From contig OY829648.1 in the NCBI GenBank assembly GCA_963691815.1, forward strand, positions 29,890,383 to 29,954,382: a DNA stretch of 64,000 bases, given 5' to 3'. Below, in pieces: positions 49,558 through 60,215 of this stretch. The DNA is from Echiichthys vipera. Lineage: Eukaryota; Chordata; Actinopteri; Perciformes; Trachinidae. Position numbers and translations under genes: made by a program. Each line of letters opens with the position of its first letter. Within the stretch, counting starts at the first letter, position 1. A model generated the notes under the pieces. It did no database searches. It was not told the DNA's origin and saw nothing but the letters and a program-made list of their open reading frames with translations.

Positions 49558-50090
49558 ATAGATTGTATAAAAAATGGTGGTCTCTCAACCTGATCCAATC
49601 GTACTCAACTATGGGAGTCTCCATCTTGTCAGACTTTGACTCTGCCTCATTTCCTCTTACCAAAAAAGGGCAGATGTAACGTTGGGGGTAGGGAGAAACG
49701 TCCATCTTGCTGCATATACCTCCAAGGGCCAGTGGCTAGCTGTCGACCAGGGGGCCGCACCCCTAATTATTCATAAACCTTAACCTCCAAAAAATAAAAA
49801 CTAGCCTGGTACAAAAAAATTCACCCCCCTCAGTGTTGTCATGGAGATGACCTAAACCATACAGACTAGAATGGTTTCTGTACCAGGCCTTAAATTGGTT
49901 TAATTATGCTGAGAAAACGGCCTATTTAGAAACAGATGAGAAACTGCTCTATGGTGCAAACTACTCCTAGTGGACACTCGGAGAACTGCAGTTTTTTGCA
50001 CTTCCTTATTGGATCAACCAGGAAGTCGCTGTTGTGGGGCTTGGTACTGAGCAGATCTGCTCATGGGGGTTAGACTATACCTATACACAC
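49558..50090. repeat. Long dispersed repeat, copy 1
   Basis: Shares, in order, with 56455-57480: 'gtataaaaaatgg', TGATCCAATCGTA, TCAGACTT...CTCATTTCCTCTTAC, CCCTAATTATTCATAAAC, AAAAACTAGCCTGGTACA, CAGTGTTGTCATGGAGAT and AATTATGCTG.GAAAACGGCC. This is a fish interspersed repeat without coding capacity. Confidence 0.8.
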
Positions 50091-50994
50091 TTTTACCTCA
50101 TTATTTGAAACTTTGGTCCTGTTTAGTATGAACATACAACATTATAACAAGATGTACTGTATATGACAGAAAATAAGGAAAAGCATATTAGGTCCACTTA
50201 CAATTTGTATGTGGTTTAGGCTACTGATGATACTATTTACATTAAAGTAGATTATTTACATTAAAGTCAACTTGTTTTAGATGTCATTATTTTAATCTTT
50301 CGAAATTCTGTTATCCTCCAGAAATTTCCGGAAAGATTGATATCTCAAAACCTGAGAGAGCAAAAAACAGACAAAAAAAAACAAACCACTTCCCTTTCAA
50401 ATTCAGGAATGCCAGCGGCGGGTGCATTGCTAATTTAACAGAGGGTTAGGGTAATTGGAGAAGCATGCAGTATTCTGCTGAGATCGGGTTGTTCGTGGAG
50501 CTGCGGTTCCTCAACCTTCTCACAGTCCTCTGTCCCATCAACAACTTCATTTGACATAATATGAGCAAATGCATTGATAACCTGTTTCACCGGGGAGGAA
50601 AAAGAGGAGAAAAAGGACTGTGTATCTCTGCATGTAACAAGCATACATGTAGCTCTGATGCCATCCAAATCCCAACATATGTTAAATCCTCCACCTGCCT
50701 TCCACCTGAATGAATGACGTTTACTCCCCCTGTAGGCTGTTGCTTTTTAAATGATGCACTGTACTGATGTATGAGTGTTTACTTTACTTTTTTACTTTGG
50801 TGATTTACTTATGATCAGTGGCATTGCCTGCATTTTAGGTAATGTGATTCATAGTTTCCTCATTACAGTATTTTACCAATCTGTTTTTAATCAGAATGTT
50901 TATTTTTATGACCGATCCGTGGATTAACTGCAGACGGCGAATCACAATGACTTACACAACCTCTACTGTATATAGTATAATAGCAGGAAAAGAA
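50091..50994. other. Intronic stretch with one unexplained ORF
   Basis: Unassigned apart from the frame at 50458-50602, listed separately. Confidence 0.4.
50458..50602 (-). other. Unidentified exon-like ORF
   Basis: On the minus strand a pyrimidine-rich acceptor (TTTTTCCTCCCCGGTGAAACAG) precedes VINAFAHIMSNEVVDGTE, then EPQLHEQPDLSRILHASP. The codon pattern looks protein-like (acidic, no low complexity), but I recognise no family. No convincing donor occurs before the stop. It is not needed to join the NAALADL2 exons, which are already in phase. It could be a decayed retrocopy or transposon piece. Confidence 0.2.
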
Positions 50995-51056
50995 GATTAC
51001 TTTTATTTATCCCACAATGGGGAAATTGAATTTTTTCACTCTTATTATTAATCATG

Positions 51057-51097
<41 letters not shown>

Positions 51098-51301
51098 CAA
51101 TAAAGGAGAGATGTTAGAACGAGGGGGCTGCCAGTGACCGGCGCCTCGAGCAGTTGGGGGTTTAGTGCCTTTCTCAACAGGAGATGAACTGGCACCTCTC
51201 CAGCCACCAGTCCACGCTCCATACATGGTCCACACAGGGACTTGAACCAGCAACCCTACGGTTCCCAGCCAAGTCACCTATAGACTGAGCTACTGCCGCC
51301 C
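50995..51301 (-). mobile_element. tRNA-derived SINE with internal CA repeat
   Basis: The minus strand starts GGGGCGGCAGTAGCTCAGTC (A box TAGCTCAGTC), B box GGTTCAAGTCC (complement at about 51238-51248), body CCATGTATGGAGCGTGG. A (CA)19 tract sits near the 3' end, then the tail antisense to TTATTTATCCCACAATGGGG. The tail is the retroposon end also seen decayed at 1723-1773. Confidence 0.85.
51058..51095. repeat. (CA)19 microsatellite
   Basis: 38 bases of alternating AC inside the SINE. Confidence 0.95.
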
Positions 51302-51469
51302 CACTACACACTACACACACTGCACATTTAACTTTTTAAGTTTTTGTTGGTCAAAACCTACACAATGTGGGTGCCAGGCCTAACAATGACCACTGTGTTG
51401 GTATTGAACTAGCAATGGCAGTTGTGCTCCACTTCACCGGCTGCAAGATAGAGTCTTATTATTTTTAGT

Positions 51470-51925
51470 CATATTGTGTCTCTTTGTGGCCTTTTGTATT
51501 TTCTTGTTTTGAATCTATTTGTACACATTTTACATTGTTTTTTTGTCTGTTTGTAGTCACTTTGGGTTGTTTGTAGTAGCTTTGATTCTCTTTGGGGTTG
51601 TTTTATCTATTTTTTTTTTTTGCATCACCTCATTGTCAATTGGCGGTTGTTTTGCATCACTTTGTAGTTGTTTTCCATCTATGTGATTATTTCCATCTAT
51701 TTTGTGGTTGTTTTGCACCTTTGCAATCATTTTGGGTCATTTGTAGTGTGTTTTTGATCGTTTTGTATCTGTTTTATCATTACCATTTAGTATCACTTGG
51801 TGGTTGTTATGTATGTTTGAAGTCATTTTGGGTTGTTTGTAGCTATTTTGTGTATGTTTGTGGTCATCAAGCACCTCTTTGTGAATGTTTTGTGCGTTCA
51901 TTTCTTTTTTGTGACATTTTGTGAG
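51470..51925. repeat. T/G-rich degenerate tandem repeat
   Basis: Repeated words such as TTTGTAGTCACTTTGGG, TTGTGGTTGTTTTGCA and TTTGTAGTTGTTTT recur with a loose period of about 20-35 bases. The frame at 51592-51924 is an artefact of this composition. Confidence 0.7.
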
Positions 51926-53572
51926 TCAGGGCCCCCGACCCTTGAGCCCCTGGGCCTGTGGGCCCATTCAGTAATCCATCCATGAAAATTTCCTTCAAAA
52001 TAAAAGCAAATATTATTTCTAGAAGACAGCGTTGGATATGATGGCAGAGTGTTGACAATAAACATGTTACTTTATAGATGCATTAAGTGCTTTATAATAC
52101 AAACAAATATATTGCTAAATTAGCAAATGACCACTGAAATAACAAGGTTACATATAGTAGTATTAATCGTGTGAGTTCCATATAAACAACACAGGAGGCA
52201 GCATGGAATCATGGGACAAAGACTAAAGGCCTATTGTGCATCAGACACACACACACTTACTGTACTGTAAACAACTGAGGTCCCCAGACAAAGCTCAGAG
52301 GGGTTTAAATAACACCCCTGTAGACTACTAAATCTGAAAATGCACACAGACATCTACACAGCTCACACACAAAGAAACACATCCTTGTGAACAGAAACAC
52401 ACAACTACACAGCTCCATGACCATTTTTTTTGGAGGGAGGGCAGATGATGGATTTGTCACTCTGGTCTTTTTCCGTCTAACAATGTACTGTCCACTGTTG
52501 ACAATTTGTTTTCAAATGGGGCAACCTGCTACAAGCCACCCACACTCTGTCCGGAGACTAGACTCACATCCATCTGTGGAACAATACCCAATTAAAGCGC
52601 AAGCTCCTCTCCATTTATTTTGTATTCTTCTAGCTACGAAGGCCTCCCTTATTTCTCTCTTTTTACCCTCATTTCTCTTCCTCTTGCCTTTTTTTTGTCT
52701 ATCAACCCCCCTGTTATCCCCCCGCTTTGTGTAAATCCCCTACAATAGAACTATCTTGTTGAATTATAATTGGTTCCCAAGCACCCATTCCAAAACTATC
52801 AGTGCAGCAGCGTCTAAACCTGGAAGACAGGTCCCAGCAAAGTAAGATAAGTAGCAAGTATTACGGCCGTTGAACAAACATGATTAACGACATGCTTAGA
52901 CGTGCTTCTAAATATTTGGAGGTTGGGAGCATACCTGGGGCAGCTCTGAGACTCTTGAGATAATAAATAGAGCGATAGAGCATGCCAGAGATGCAGTTGC
53001 TATCTAACAGACAAGTAGGTACAACAAGGCGAGATGAGACGGTTAATATAAAACTAAGGAGGGATCCTTGGAGGATTATTTGGTTAGTGCAGTGTTACTC
53101 TGTAACGATGCATCTGACCTTTTTGATCCTTTTGATTTGAAAAAAACAAAACAAAACACTTTGCTGTGTGAGGTCATAAAGGGTCTGTACACAATGCTAA
53201 ACTGGCTATCTAGAAACATTTGAACACTCTGCTATAGAATGCCCACCAAGGACATGTAACAGCAAATATATCCTTACTTTAAGAGCTGTCTACATGCTGT
53301 CTATATGCCACATTGAACACAAACAATGTACAGTTATGCAGTGGATGAGCCATTCTCTGTTTCTACACATATTTTGTAAATGTAGCTAAAACAGAGATTT
53401 GTAGATAGAAACAAACAGGTGATGTGAACACTGTTTGATTCAGACCTAGGATATTTCAGGCCAAACTGTTACCATGGTTAGGATTAGGGGGCCTAGTTTC
53501 AAAACTCTGAATTTGCTGCTCACATTTCAGGTTTTTTCAGTGATTCACATTGGTCTACATTGATGGCTGTTT
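51926..53572. other. Intronic non-coding stretch
   Basis: Nothing recognised. Confidence 0.4.
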
Positions 53573-53870
53573 CTAACCTGGGAACAAGAAGATTCTGCCA
53601 AGCTCATCTTTCATTTGCTTTGGCACAGACATCCGGCCTCTCGCAAGCACGACCATTTATCTCATGTGGGGCAGGTTTAAGAAGATGACTGACAGAGGTG
53701 CATCGTGCTTAAAATGTAGTTACCGAACATACTGTAACTGGCATTCTCTGACAATTTACCAGGCGCACAAAACTCAGATCAAACTGTCAAACTAGGCAGC
53801 AAATACTTTATGAATTAAGATTATGTTACTGTATTTCCTATTTCTCACCTCAAATATCTTCAGAAACACA
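53573..53870. repeat. Partial copy of the 26395-26920 repeat family
   Basis: Starts CTAACCTGGGAACAAG and shares 'gctcatctttcatttgct', GACATCCGGCCTCT and ACTCAGATCAAACTGTCAAA with the MITE at 26395-26920. The right end is diverged or missing. Confidence 0.65.
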
Positions 53871-56410
53871 TTTTAGTATATTGATTAGCTGTTATCTGTA
53901 TTTAAAGAAAACCATACATCTGAGCTCTGGAGTATGACACATAGGGGTGGGTAAACACTGTTAATCTGCACACACTTTCTACACCAAAGTGTCTCAGAGC
54001 TGGTTAAAAATCTGCAAAGTATCCCTTTAGTAATATCATCTTCCTACCCAACTCCTTATATTCACATTACAGTAGTGGTTAGAAATGTTAACTAATTCTT
54101 ATTTTCTTTTCAGATTTCTGAGAAATTTGGTTAAAATTTGTGTTAAATTTGGATGACAATTTGACTACTCAGAGGTCTGTAGGCATGATTAAGAATAGGG
54201 ACATCATCGTCAGAAAAACAAATAGCAATTATTTACATGGGGAGATAAAGTTGAAGCAAGAAATTAGTCTGAAAACTGTGATAGCAGATCTTTATCTATA
54301 AAAAAAGACTGGATGATAATATCTTTTTATTGATTAAGAGTACATGTCTGAAGATGGTTGTACAACTCTGCTGGTCGACATTTCCGAATTAAAACATCTG
54401 TACAAAATCAGATTTTAGATTTCTTTAGTAATGCTGGGACATTCAAAGGGTATAGGATTATCAACATTTTCAATCAAGACCACTGACAGTTTGGACATTT
54501 AATATTGCAATTTTACTGTAAGAAAACATAGTATATTATATAATACTGTAATACAGTCTTCAGCACAGTCTTCAGTCTTTAACCCAAACTAAACCCATTA
54601 AATAGTCCTTTTGTGAATTGTTGTATCTTCAGAATATCAGGTGCAAAGGCAGCTTTTAGACAGAACACTGAAAATATACAGCTGTGGTTGATGCACTACC
54701 AGTCGAAGTGGACTTATAGAGCAATATATAGTCAATTACGCTCTAGGTAGCAAGATTTGAATTGAAAAAGTGTTGAGTTGAGTGAGCAATTGCCCTCAGG
54801 TAGATAAGATTGAGGTACACTGCATACAAGTTCCTGTAGGTTTTCTTTCCTACAGCAGTATTTACAACAGCGCTAATGTCTCTTGGGTATTACGACCGTG
54901 TGATGTTTGAGCGTAAAGTTTATATAAGCCATATTACTTAAAGAAGAAAGTCTTGGAGATGCTGCAGCAAGCATTAAGAGCTTACCGCAAAGTCTGACAG
55001 AATAAATTAATTTGATAGAAAAGGCAGAGCAGCAGCACACATTGTCTGAGCTTGTTCCTTTTTCTCTGAAAGATATTTTTATTAAAGAAAATCAAAAGTT
55101 ACTTTCTCTCTGTCTCCTCTTTTTCATCCTCATTATATGGCTATGGCAGAGACTGTCGCTTCATTACATCTGAATGTCACAGGTAGACTGGGCCATTCCA
55201 ACTAATGAGTTAGTTTATGGTAGAGTAGGGGAATATGGGAACATTGCGTTGTAAGATCTGTTCACTCTTGACCTCTTGTACCTGCCTAGATGCCTGGAAA
55301 GAACATGAGACTTCCCTGAGGATGGATGACTAACACAAATAAAAAATAGTGTAAGGCATAACCTGAAGAGACAAAGAGAGAAGTCAGAGGAGGAGTAAAA
55401 GGCAGGTTTTAATGAGGCAAATGAGAGGGTGTGGAGATGCGCTGCTTGCTGCTGATGAAAGAGGAGATTAAGAGATGATAGAAGGAGAGGGAACAAGGTG
55501 GGGAGAGCGGCATTTAGCTTTAGGGAGAAGGGGAAGAACAAAAAAGAAAAGAAGGAGGCGGAGGAGGAAGGACATAAGAGAAAGTGATGATGTGTGTGTG
55601 TTTTTCAAAAGGCAGAAGTTTTCAAAGTTTAAAGAGATGGTGAGAGTTGGGAAGAAGATGTCTGGGAGGGTTGAACATATCAGCAAAACACCCCCAGGTT
55701 GGAATAAAGAGATAGTTTGGGAGGCTGAATCATAGAGCTGATATACTTAATCAGTAGAATGGCCATTGCAGATTGTGTGTGAATGTGAAGTGTGGGATGG
55801 AGTAAGAGTTATTTTTATTTAGATCACACAGAGTGGATTCCTGCCCCTCTCAAAGAATAGGTGACATACTTTTGGAAACAGTCCTAATTTCTTGTGATTG
55901 TTTCTCTCATTATTGTTTCAGCTATCATGTTGATCTGTTATAGAGTGCAAGAATGTGTAAAGATAGATGACTGAAAGCATGAAGAGTGTGAGGAGAACAT
56001 GGAGCTGAGGACAACAAAGTGGGACAAAATTAGGAACACAGATGCAGGTGAAATAATAATAATAGAATGGGTGAAAAACTAAAGGTCCTAAATGTATGTT
56101 ATTATCCACATACTGTATTGTATAATAAAGCATCAAGATGTTGCTTTGGTGAATATTATTAAACTATACTATTGGTCAGAAATGACTTAATCTATGCAAA
56201 CTATGATATTCAACTGTATTGTAAATACAAATTGCCTTGTCTTGAATTATCTTTATATGTTAGTTAGCCAGTGAGCCTCTACATATCTGCAATTAGTTGT
56301 GCTAATGGCATTAGTAGTTAGACTTTGTATCTGAGGTATGTTTCAATATTAAAGGAAGGACTAATTGTAGACTAATAGTTTGGGGTCCCTAGGGGTCATT
56401 GCATCAGGGG
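53871..56410. other. Intronic non-coding stretch
   Basis: No supported gene. Sequence at 55370-55640 is purine-rich low complexity (GAAGGAGGCGGAGGAGGAAG) and creates false lysine/arginine-rich frames. Confidence 0.4.
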
Positions 56411-56454
56411 ACTGACAGTAACGTAGTAACATAGTAACATAGTAACATAGTAAC
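56411..56454. repeat. 8-bp tandem repeat AGTAACAT
   Basis: Four to five units of AGTAACAT immediately before the long dispersed repeat, copy 2. Confidence 0.85.
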
Positions 56455-57480
56455 CATACACTGTATAAAAAAATGGACGTAGCGTCTACGTCAAGGTCCG
56501 TTCTCTCAACTTGATCCAATCGTATTTGCCTGCGGGAGTCGCCATCATGTCAGACTTACACTCCGCCTCATTTCCTCTTACTAAAAGAGGGCATTGATGT
56601 GACCCTGGGGGGAGGGAGATACGCCCATCTGGCTGACGTTTTCTCACGCTACTAGATAAACGGGAGTGGGAGTCAATGTAGAGATTGATTTCCGGAAGTC
56701 GTTTTTTTTTTAATTTTGTAACGGGAACAAGATTTTTTTAGAGGGAGGTCAGTCTCTAGCAGAGTCAAGGGCAGGCACCCTCCTATTGGGGATACATGGA
56801 ACACACCTTCTTCCAAGTGCAGGCACTCCCGTGTCAGTCTCGAACATTAGTGGAAAACACACCAGCTCCAGGAGTCAAGGGAAGTGCAGCCAGCATTTAT
56901 GATCTATGATTTAAACTGATATTCAACACAGTACCATGCCCATAGACTGTACGAACCAACCCTCATGGCCCAATCCTCCTGCTGCTCTATATTAGCATCT
57001 AGTGTATGTGCCATAGATAGTAGGCTGTATTGAAAGTTATGGTGCAAGTGAAGCATGTTAATTAGCATAACAGAGCTAACGTTATAGTCCTAAACCATCT
57101 GTTGGTTCAGTTGATCAAAGAGCAAACTATCTTGTCACTTATGGAAACACCACCACATGAATGACCGCAGTCCAGGTCGAGATGATGGAGTTAGCATGCT
57201 AATCCTGACAACTAGCCTCCAAGGAGATGTGAGGGCCAGAGGTTAGCTGTCACTCAAGAGGCCCTGCCCCTAATTATTCATAAACTTTAACCTCCAATAA
57301 AATAAAAACTAGCCTGGTACAAAAAAGTCACCCCCTCAGTGTTGTCATGGAGATATGAGCTAAACATACAGACTGGAATGTTTTCTTTGTACCAGGCCTT
57401 AAATAGGTTTAATTATGCTGTGAAAACGGCCTGTTTAACATGGGGGTCAATTAGAAACTGCTCTATCATGAAATCAGCAT
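56455..57480. repeat. Long dispersed repeat, copy 2
   Basis: Homologous to 49558-50090 in its outer parts, with an additional central segment of about 550 bases (roughly 56650-57230) that the first copy lacks. Either copy 1 is deleted or copy 2 has an insertion. No protein. Confidence 0.8.
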
Positions 57481-58084
57481 GTAGCTACGTGTAGCAGTGG
57501 AATTACTAGGGAGTAACATTATAGCAGTACCTTCTACCATGGAAAATCAACAATAAATGCTTGATGATCCGACAGGAATGTGGTCTGGAATTTGGGAAAA
57601 ATGTACAACATTGGCAACCAAGATAACAAGATTCCCTGGTGTTAGCATATAGCAGTGGAATGACTAGGGAGAAGGCTACTATGAAAATGACTATAAAAGG
57701 CCTCCAGACCCAAAACTACACAACCAGACATGTTCTTCTCATGTGATCTGAAACTAGAGAAAAAAGGTTATAGCATGCAGCTACATCTAGCAGTGTAGGT
57801 CATTATAAACACTGCAATAATGTTGGTCATTTTGGATCACATCCCTACTAGAACACGTGCAGTTTGTGTTTTAGAGGTCTTTATTAACTGCCTGTTGAAT
57901 TGTGTTGAAGCCTTAGTGTTGACGCCTGGGCAGTATGATTGTGTCTACAGCGCTGACACCGTAGCTCCCTCCAAGTGAGTTCATAAAGCTCAAGGACCTA
58001 GGATTAAACACCTTGTGGTGCATGTAGATCCATGACTTCCCCCGTTTTGAGCCCCTTGCTGTTCTTCCTGACTGTGTTGCCACT
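57481..58084. other. Intronic stretch leading into a LINE relic
   Basis: Short duplicated words (TAGCAGTGGAATGACTAGGGAG near 57500 and 57650) but no gene. Confidence 0.4.
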
Positions 58085-58390
58085 TTGGACTCCAACTCTT
58101 TCATCACGTTTGGTGAAGGCACTGCTGTGGTGGTCCTGATCACAGATTACAATGAAAAGGTCAACCTGAAAGAAGTAGGGGACCTGACCCGCTGGTGTTA
58201 TGACATCACCTTAGACTGGGCTCAAATACTGGGGAATTTCTACTCCTGCATCATCAAGAGCGTCCTGACAAGGAACATTACTGCCTGGTATGGAAACAGC
58301 ACCAAACAGGACCGTAAAGCCCTGAAAATAGCGGTTTGTTTGGCTGAACATACAATCAGTAGTAGCCTACCCTGCCTTACGGATATTTAA
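58085..58390 (+). pseudogene. Non-LTR retrotransposon relic with internal deletion
   Basis: The frame has GTAVVVLITDYNEKVNLKEV then LTRWCYD, the segment after the YADD motif of a LINE RT. It jumps directly to FYSCIIKSVLTRNITAWYGN, then STKQDRKALKIAVCLAEHTI, which belongs much further on in the protein. About 60-70 residues between are therefore deleted in frame. The WYGN..KQDRKAL block is a hallmark of one abundant fish LINE group. The clade is not decided. Confidence 0.75.
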
Positions 58391-59085
58391 ATGCTGCAAG
58401 AATAAGGCTAAGAGATGCATTAATACTGACACTGTCCTCTCTCTCTCTCAGGACACTGTGATCCTTATCGAGGACACTGCCTAAAGTGACTGCTAAACTC
58501 CAATGTACCTTCTGTTTTCCCTCTGTCTGGCGGCCCTTGTATGCCTTTAAAGAGGGCAGATTTCCTCCTTTATCCCTCGGTGCTCAAACTGTCTTTTGAC
58601 CTTTATAAAGTTCTGCCTTTACTGTCCTCGTCCCCCTTTTTCTTTTTTTCCTTCTTTTTCTTCTTCTTCTTCTTCTTCATTTCCTTCTTCTACATCCTAA
58701 ATGACATATAGGTGGATACTGGTGCATACACCACCTACTGGACTGAGTGTGGAACAACTGGAGTAGCGCAGTAGGTCGCGCTTGCTATGTGTACAGTATA
58801 CGCAGTCTTTGGGCTGCACTCAAATGGCCCGAACTATTGTGGACATGGGCGGATAACAGGATGACTACATCTATGACAGGTGGACTGAAGCAATACTATA
58901 TAAATAATAATTTGACCTCCCCCTCATCGTCTTTATTATTCAGTTTTAATAATAATTATAATTATTATATTTAATTATTTTTAATCGAATAAAATGACAG
59001 GATTACATTTCACTGGAATTGTTTTTTATATAATTTCACTTCACGGATTGATTAATTGATGTATACAGTAAGTTGTGCTGCAGTT
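58391..59085. other. Intergenic/3' intronic stretch
   Basis: Contains a (TTC)n pyrimidine tract at 58637-58692 and an AT-rich run at 58940-58990. Nothing else is recognised. Confidence 0.5.
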
Positions 59086-59245
59086 ATCATAGTAGTAGTA
59101 GTACTAGTGGTACTAGAGAAGTTTGCAGCAGTATTAGCACTATCAGCAGTACTCACATTGCTGCTTTCAGTTGTGAGCTGCAGTGATGGTAAGATTAGTT
59201 CTAGTAGCGGTAGCAGCAGTGGAGGTAGAGCTAGCAGCAGCAGTA
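59086..59245. repeat. AGT/AGC-rich degenerate trinucleotide tract
   Basis: Imperfect AGT, AGC and GTA triplets lie immediately after the splice donor of the 59254-59382 exon in transcript direction. They generate serine-, leucine- or valine-rich open frames. Confidence 0.8.
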
Positions 59246-59253
59246 ACACTTAC

Positions 59254-59382
59254 TCTCTGTATGTCTGAAGTGAGTTGCAGCAGTGTTGGAGAAGCTGAAG
59301 CTCGGAGAGTCTCTGTCCCTCGCACTGGAGAGTTCAGACTGATGTAGGCCACTGCACTGCTCTGTAGGACCACACTGTTATC
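59254..59382 (-). CDS. naaladl2: NAALADL2-like exon 2 of 3 visible
   Basis: A 129-bp exon, 43 codons, phase 0 at both ends. It encodes DNSVVLQSSAVAYISLNSPV followed by RGTETLRASASPTLLQL and TSDIQR. The AVAYISLNSPVRG segment is the buried strand after the active-site loop of M28-like folds (VAYINxD in catalytic relatives). Here Asn-Ser stands where relatives have the metal-binding Asp region. The acceptor is TTCCCCTCAG; the donor is AGAGA/gtaagt. The intron to the next exon is about 30.5 kb. Confidence 0.85.
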
Positions 59383-60027
59383 CTGAGGGGAACACATACA
59401 TACACACACAAAGACATTCTCATCATTACACTCCCAGTAATTGTTGTCATTACACTAGTTGCATTATCATCCTTATCATTATCATTATCGACAGAAAGAG
59501 TCCTTTCCGGTTCTTATGATTAAATTATTGCCCTTGTAGCTGTTTGCTGTCTTCTGCTTATGCATGTAATTTAATATAATGTAAAACCATTTTATGAAAA
59601 CCTACAGTTTAATCTACTGTTGCACCAACGTTTTTCTTGTGAGCCAGACGTTTTTATTTTCATTCTATAGAGTCATTGTCGGTCAAACTGTAACTGTAAA
59701 GAATAATAAATAGCCAATTACAAATGAGACCTACTGAAACAATAAAGTCTGATTGCAGCCATGTTAAATTGTTCTTCTATTAGATTTGAAAAAAAATTAG
59801 TTATTTCCAAGTTAATTCCAATTCCATCCAGCCAGTGTTCAGGTGTGTCAGTTCAAGCTGCATGGACCAAACTATTATCTTTATGTTTAGTATTTTGGCT
59901 AACTGCTAACAAGCAAGAAGACAGAAAAGAAAAAAATGAAAAGATTTCTCCAGGTTCCTTGTAGAGCCACAACCTTTGACCTCTGAGCTGACATTTAATT
60001 TAAACCAATGCTCTTGTGCTTGCTGAC
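59383..60027 (-). other. Intron between NAALADL2-like exons 1 and 2
   Basis: A 645-base intron with GT donor (gtcagc, complement at 60022-60027) and AG acceptor. No repeat was identified. Confidence 0.75.
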
Positions 60028-60215
60028 CTTTCCCCACTCATATGACCCGATGTTCCCCAGGGCGGAGCCTCCCCATGAGCAAAACACAGTAGTACGGTCT
60101 GGCACCCATCCTCGTTTGGTCTGCTCTGTCAGCGCTGCAATGAGCTGATTCATGATGGCTGAGGCCCCTCCTCCTTGGTCGCTGTCATGACGACTGCCAA
60201 CCAGCACATAGCGAT
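60028..60215 (-). CDS. naaladl2: NAALADL2-like exon 1 of 3 visible
   Basis: A 188-bp exon entered in phase 1 (the Asp codon is split, G|AT) and left in phase 0. It reads (D)RYVLVGSRHDSDQGGGASA, then MNQLIAALTEQTKRGWVPDR and TTVFCSWGGSALGNIGSYEW plus GK. This is the core of the M28/transferrin-receptor-like domain. In active glutamate carboxypeptidases the matching blocks are GNHRDSW and SWDAEEFGLLGS; here the zinc His position holds Arg and the Glu-Glu pair is replaced by Ser-Ala, so no peptidase activity is expected. The acceptor is CATGTTTTCAG; the donor is GGAAAG/gtcagc. The GNIGSYEWG wording favours NAALADL2 over TFRC, FOLH1 or NAALADL1. Confidence 0.87.

Noticed and set aside
51592..51924. 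Aromatic/Cys-rich membrane-like ORF
   Set aside because: It is produced by T/G-rich degenerate tandem repeats.
55475..55735. Lys/Arg-rich protein
   Set aside because: It arises from a purine-rich low-complexity tract with no family match or exon context.
59052..59268. Leu- or Ser-rich ORFs on both strands
   Set aside because: They are translations of an AGT/AGC triplet tract next to the real exon at 59254-59382.
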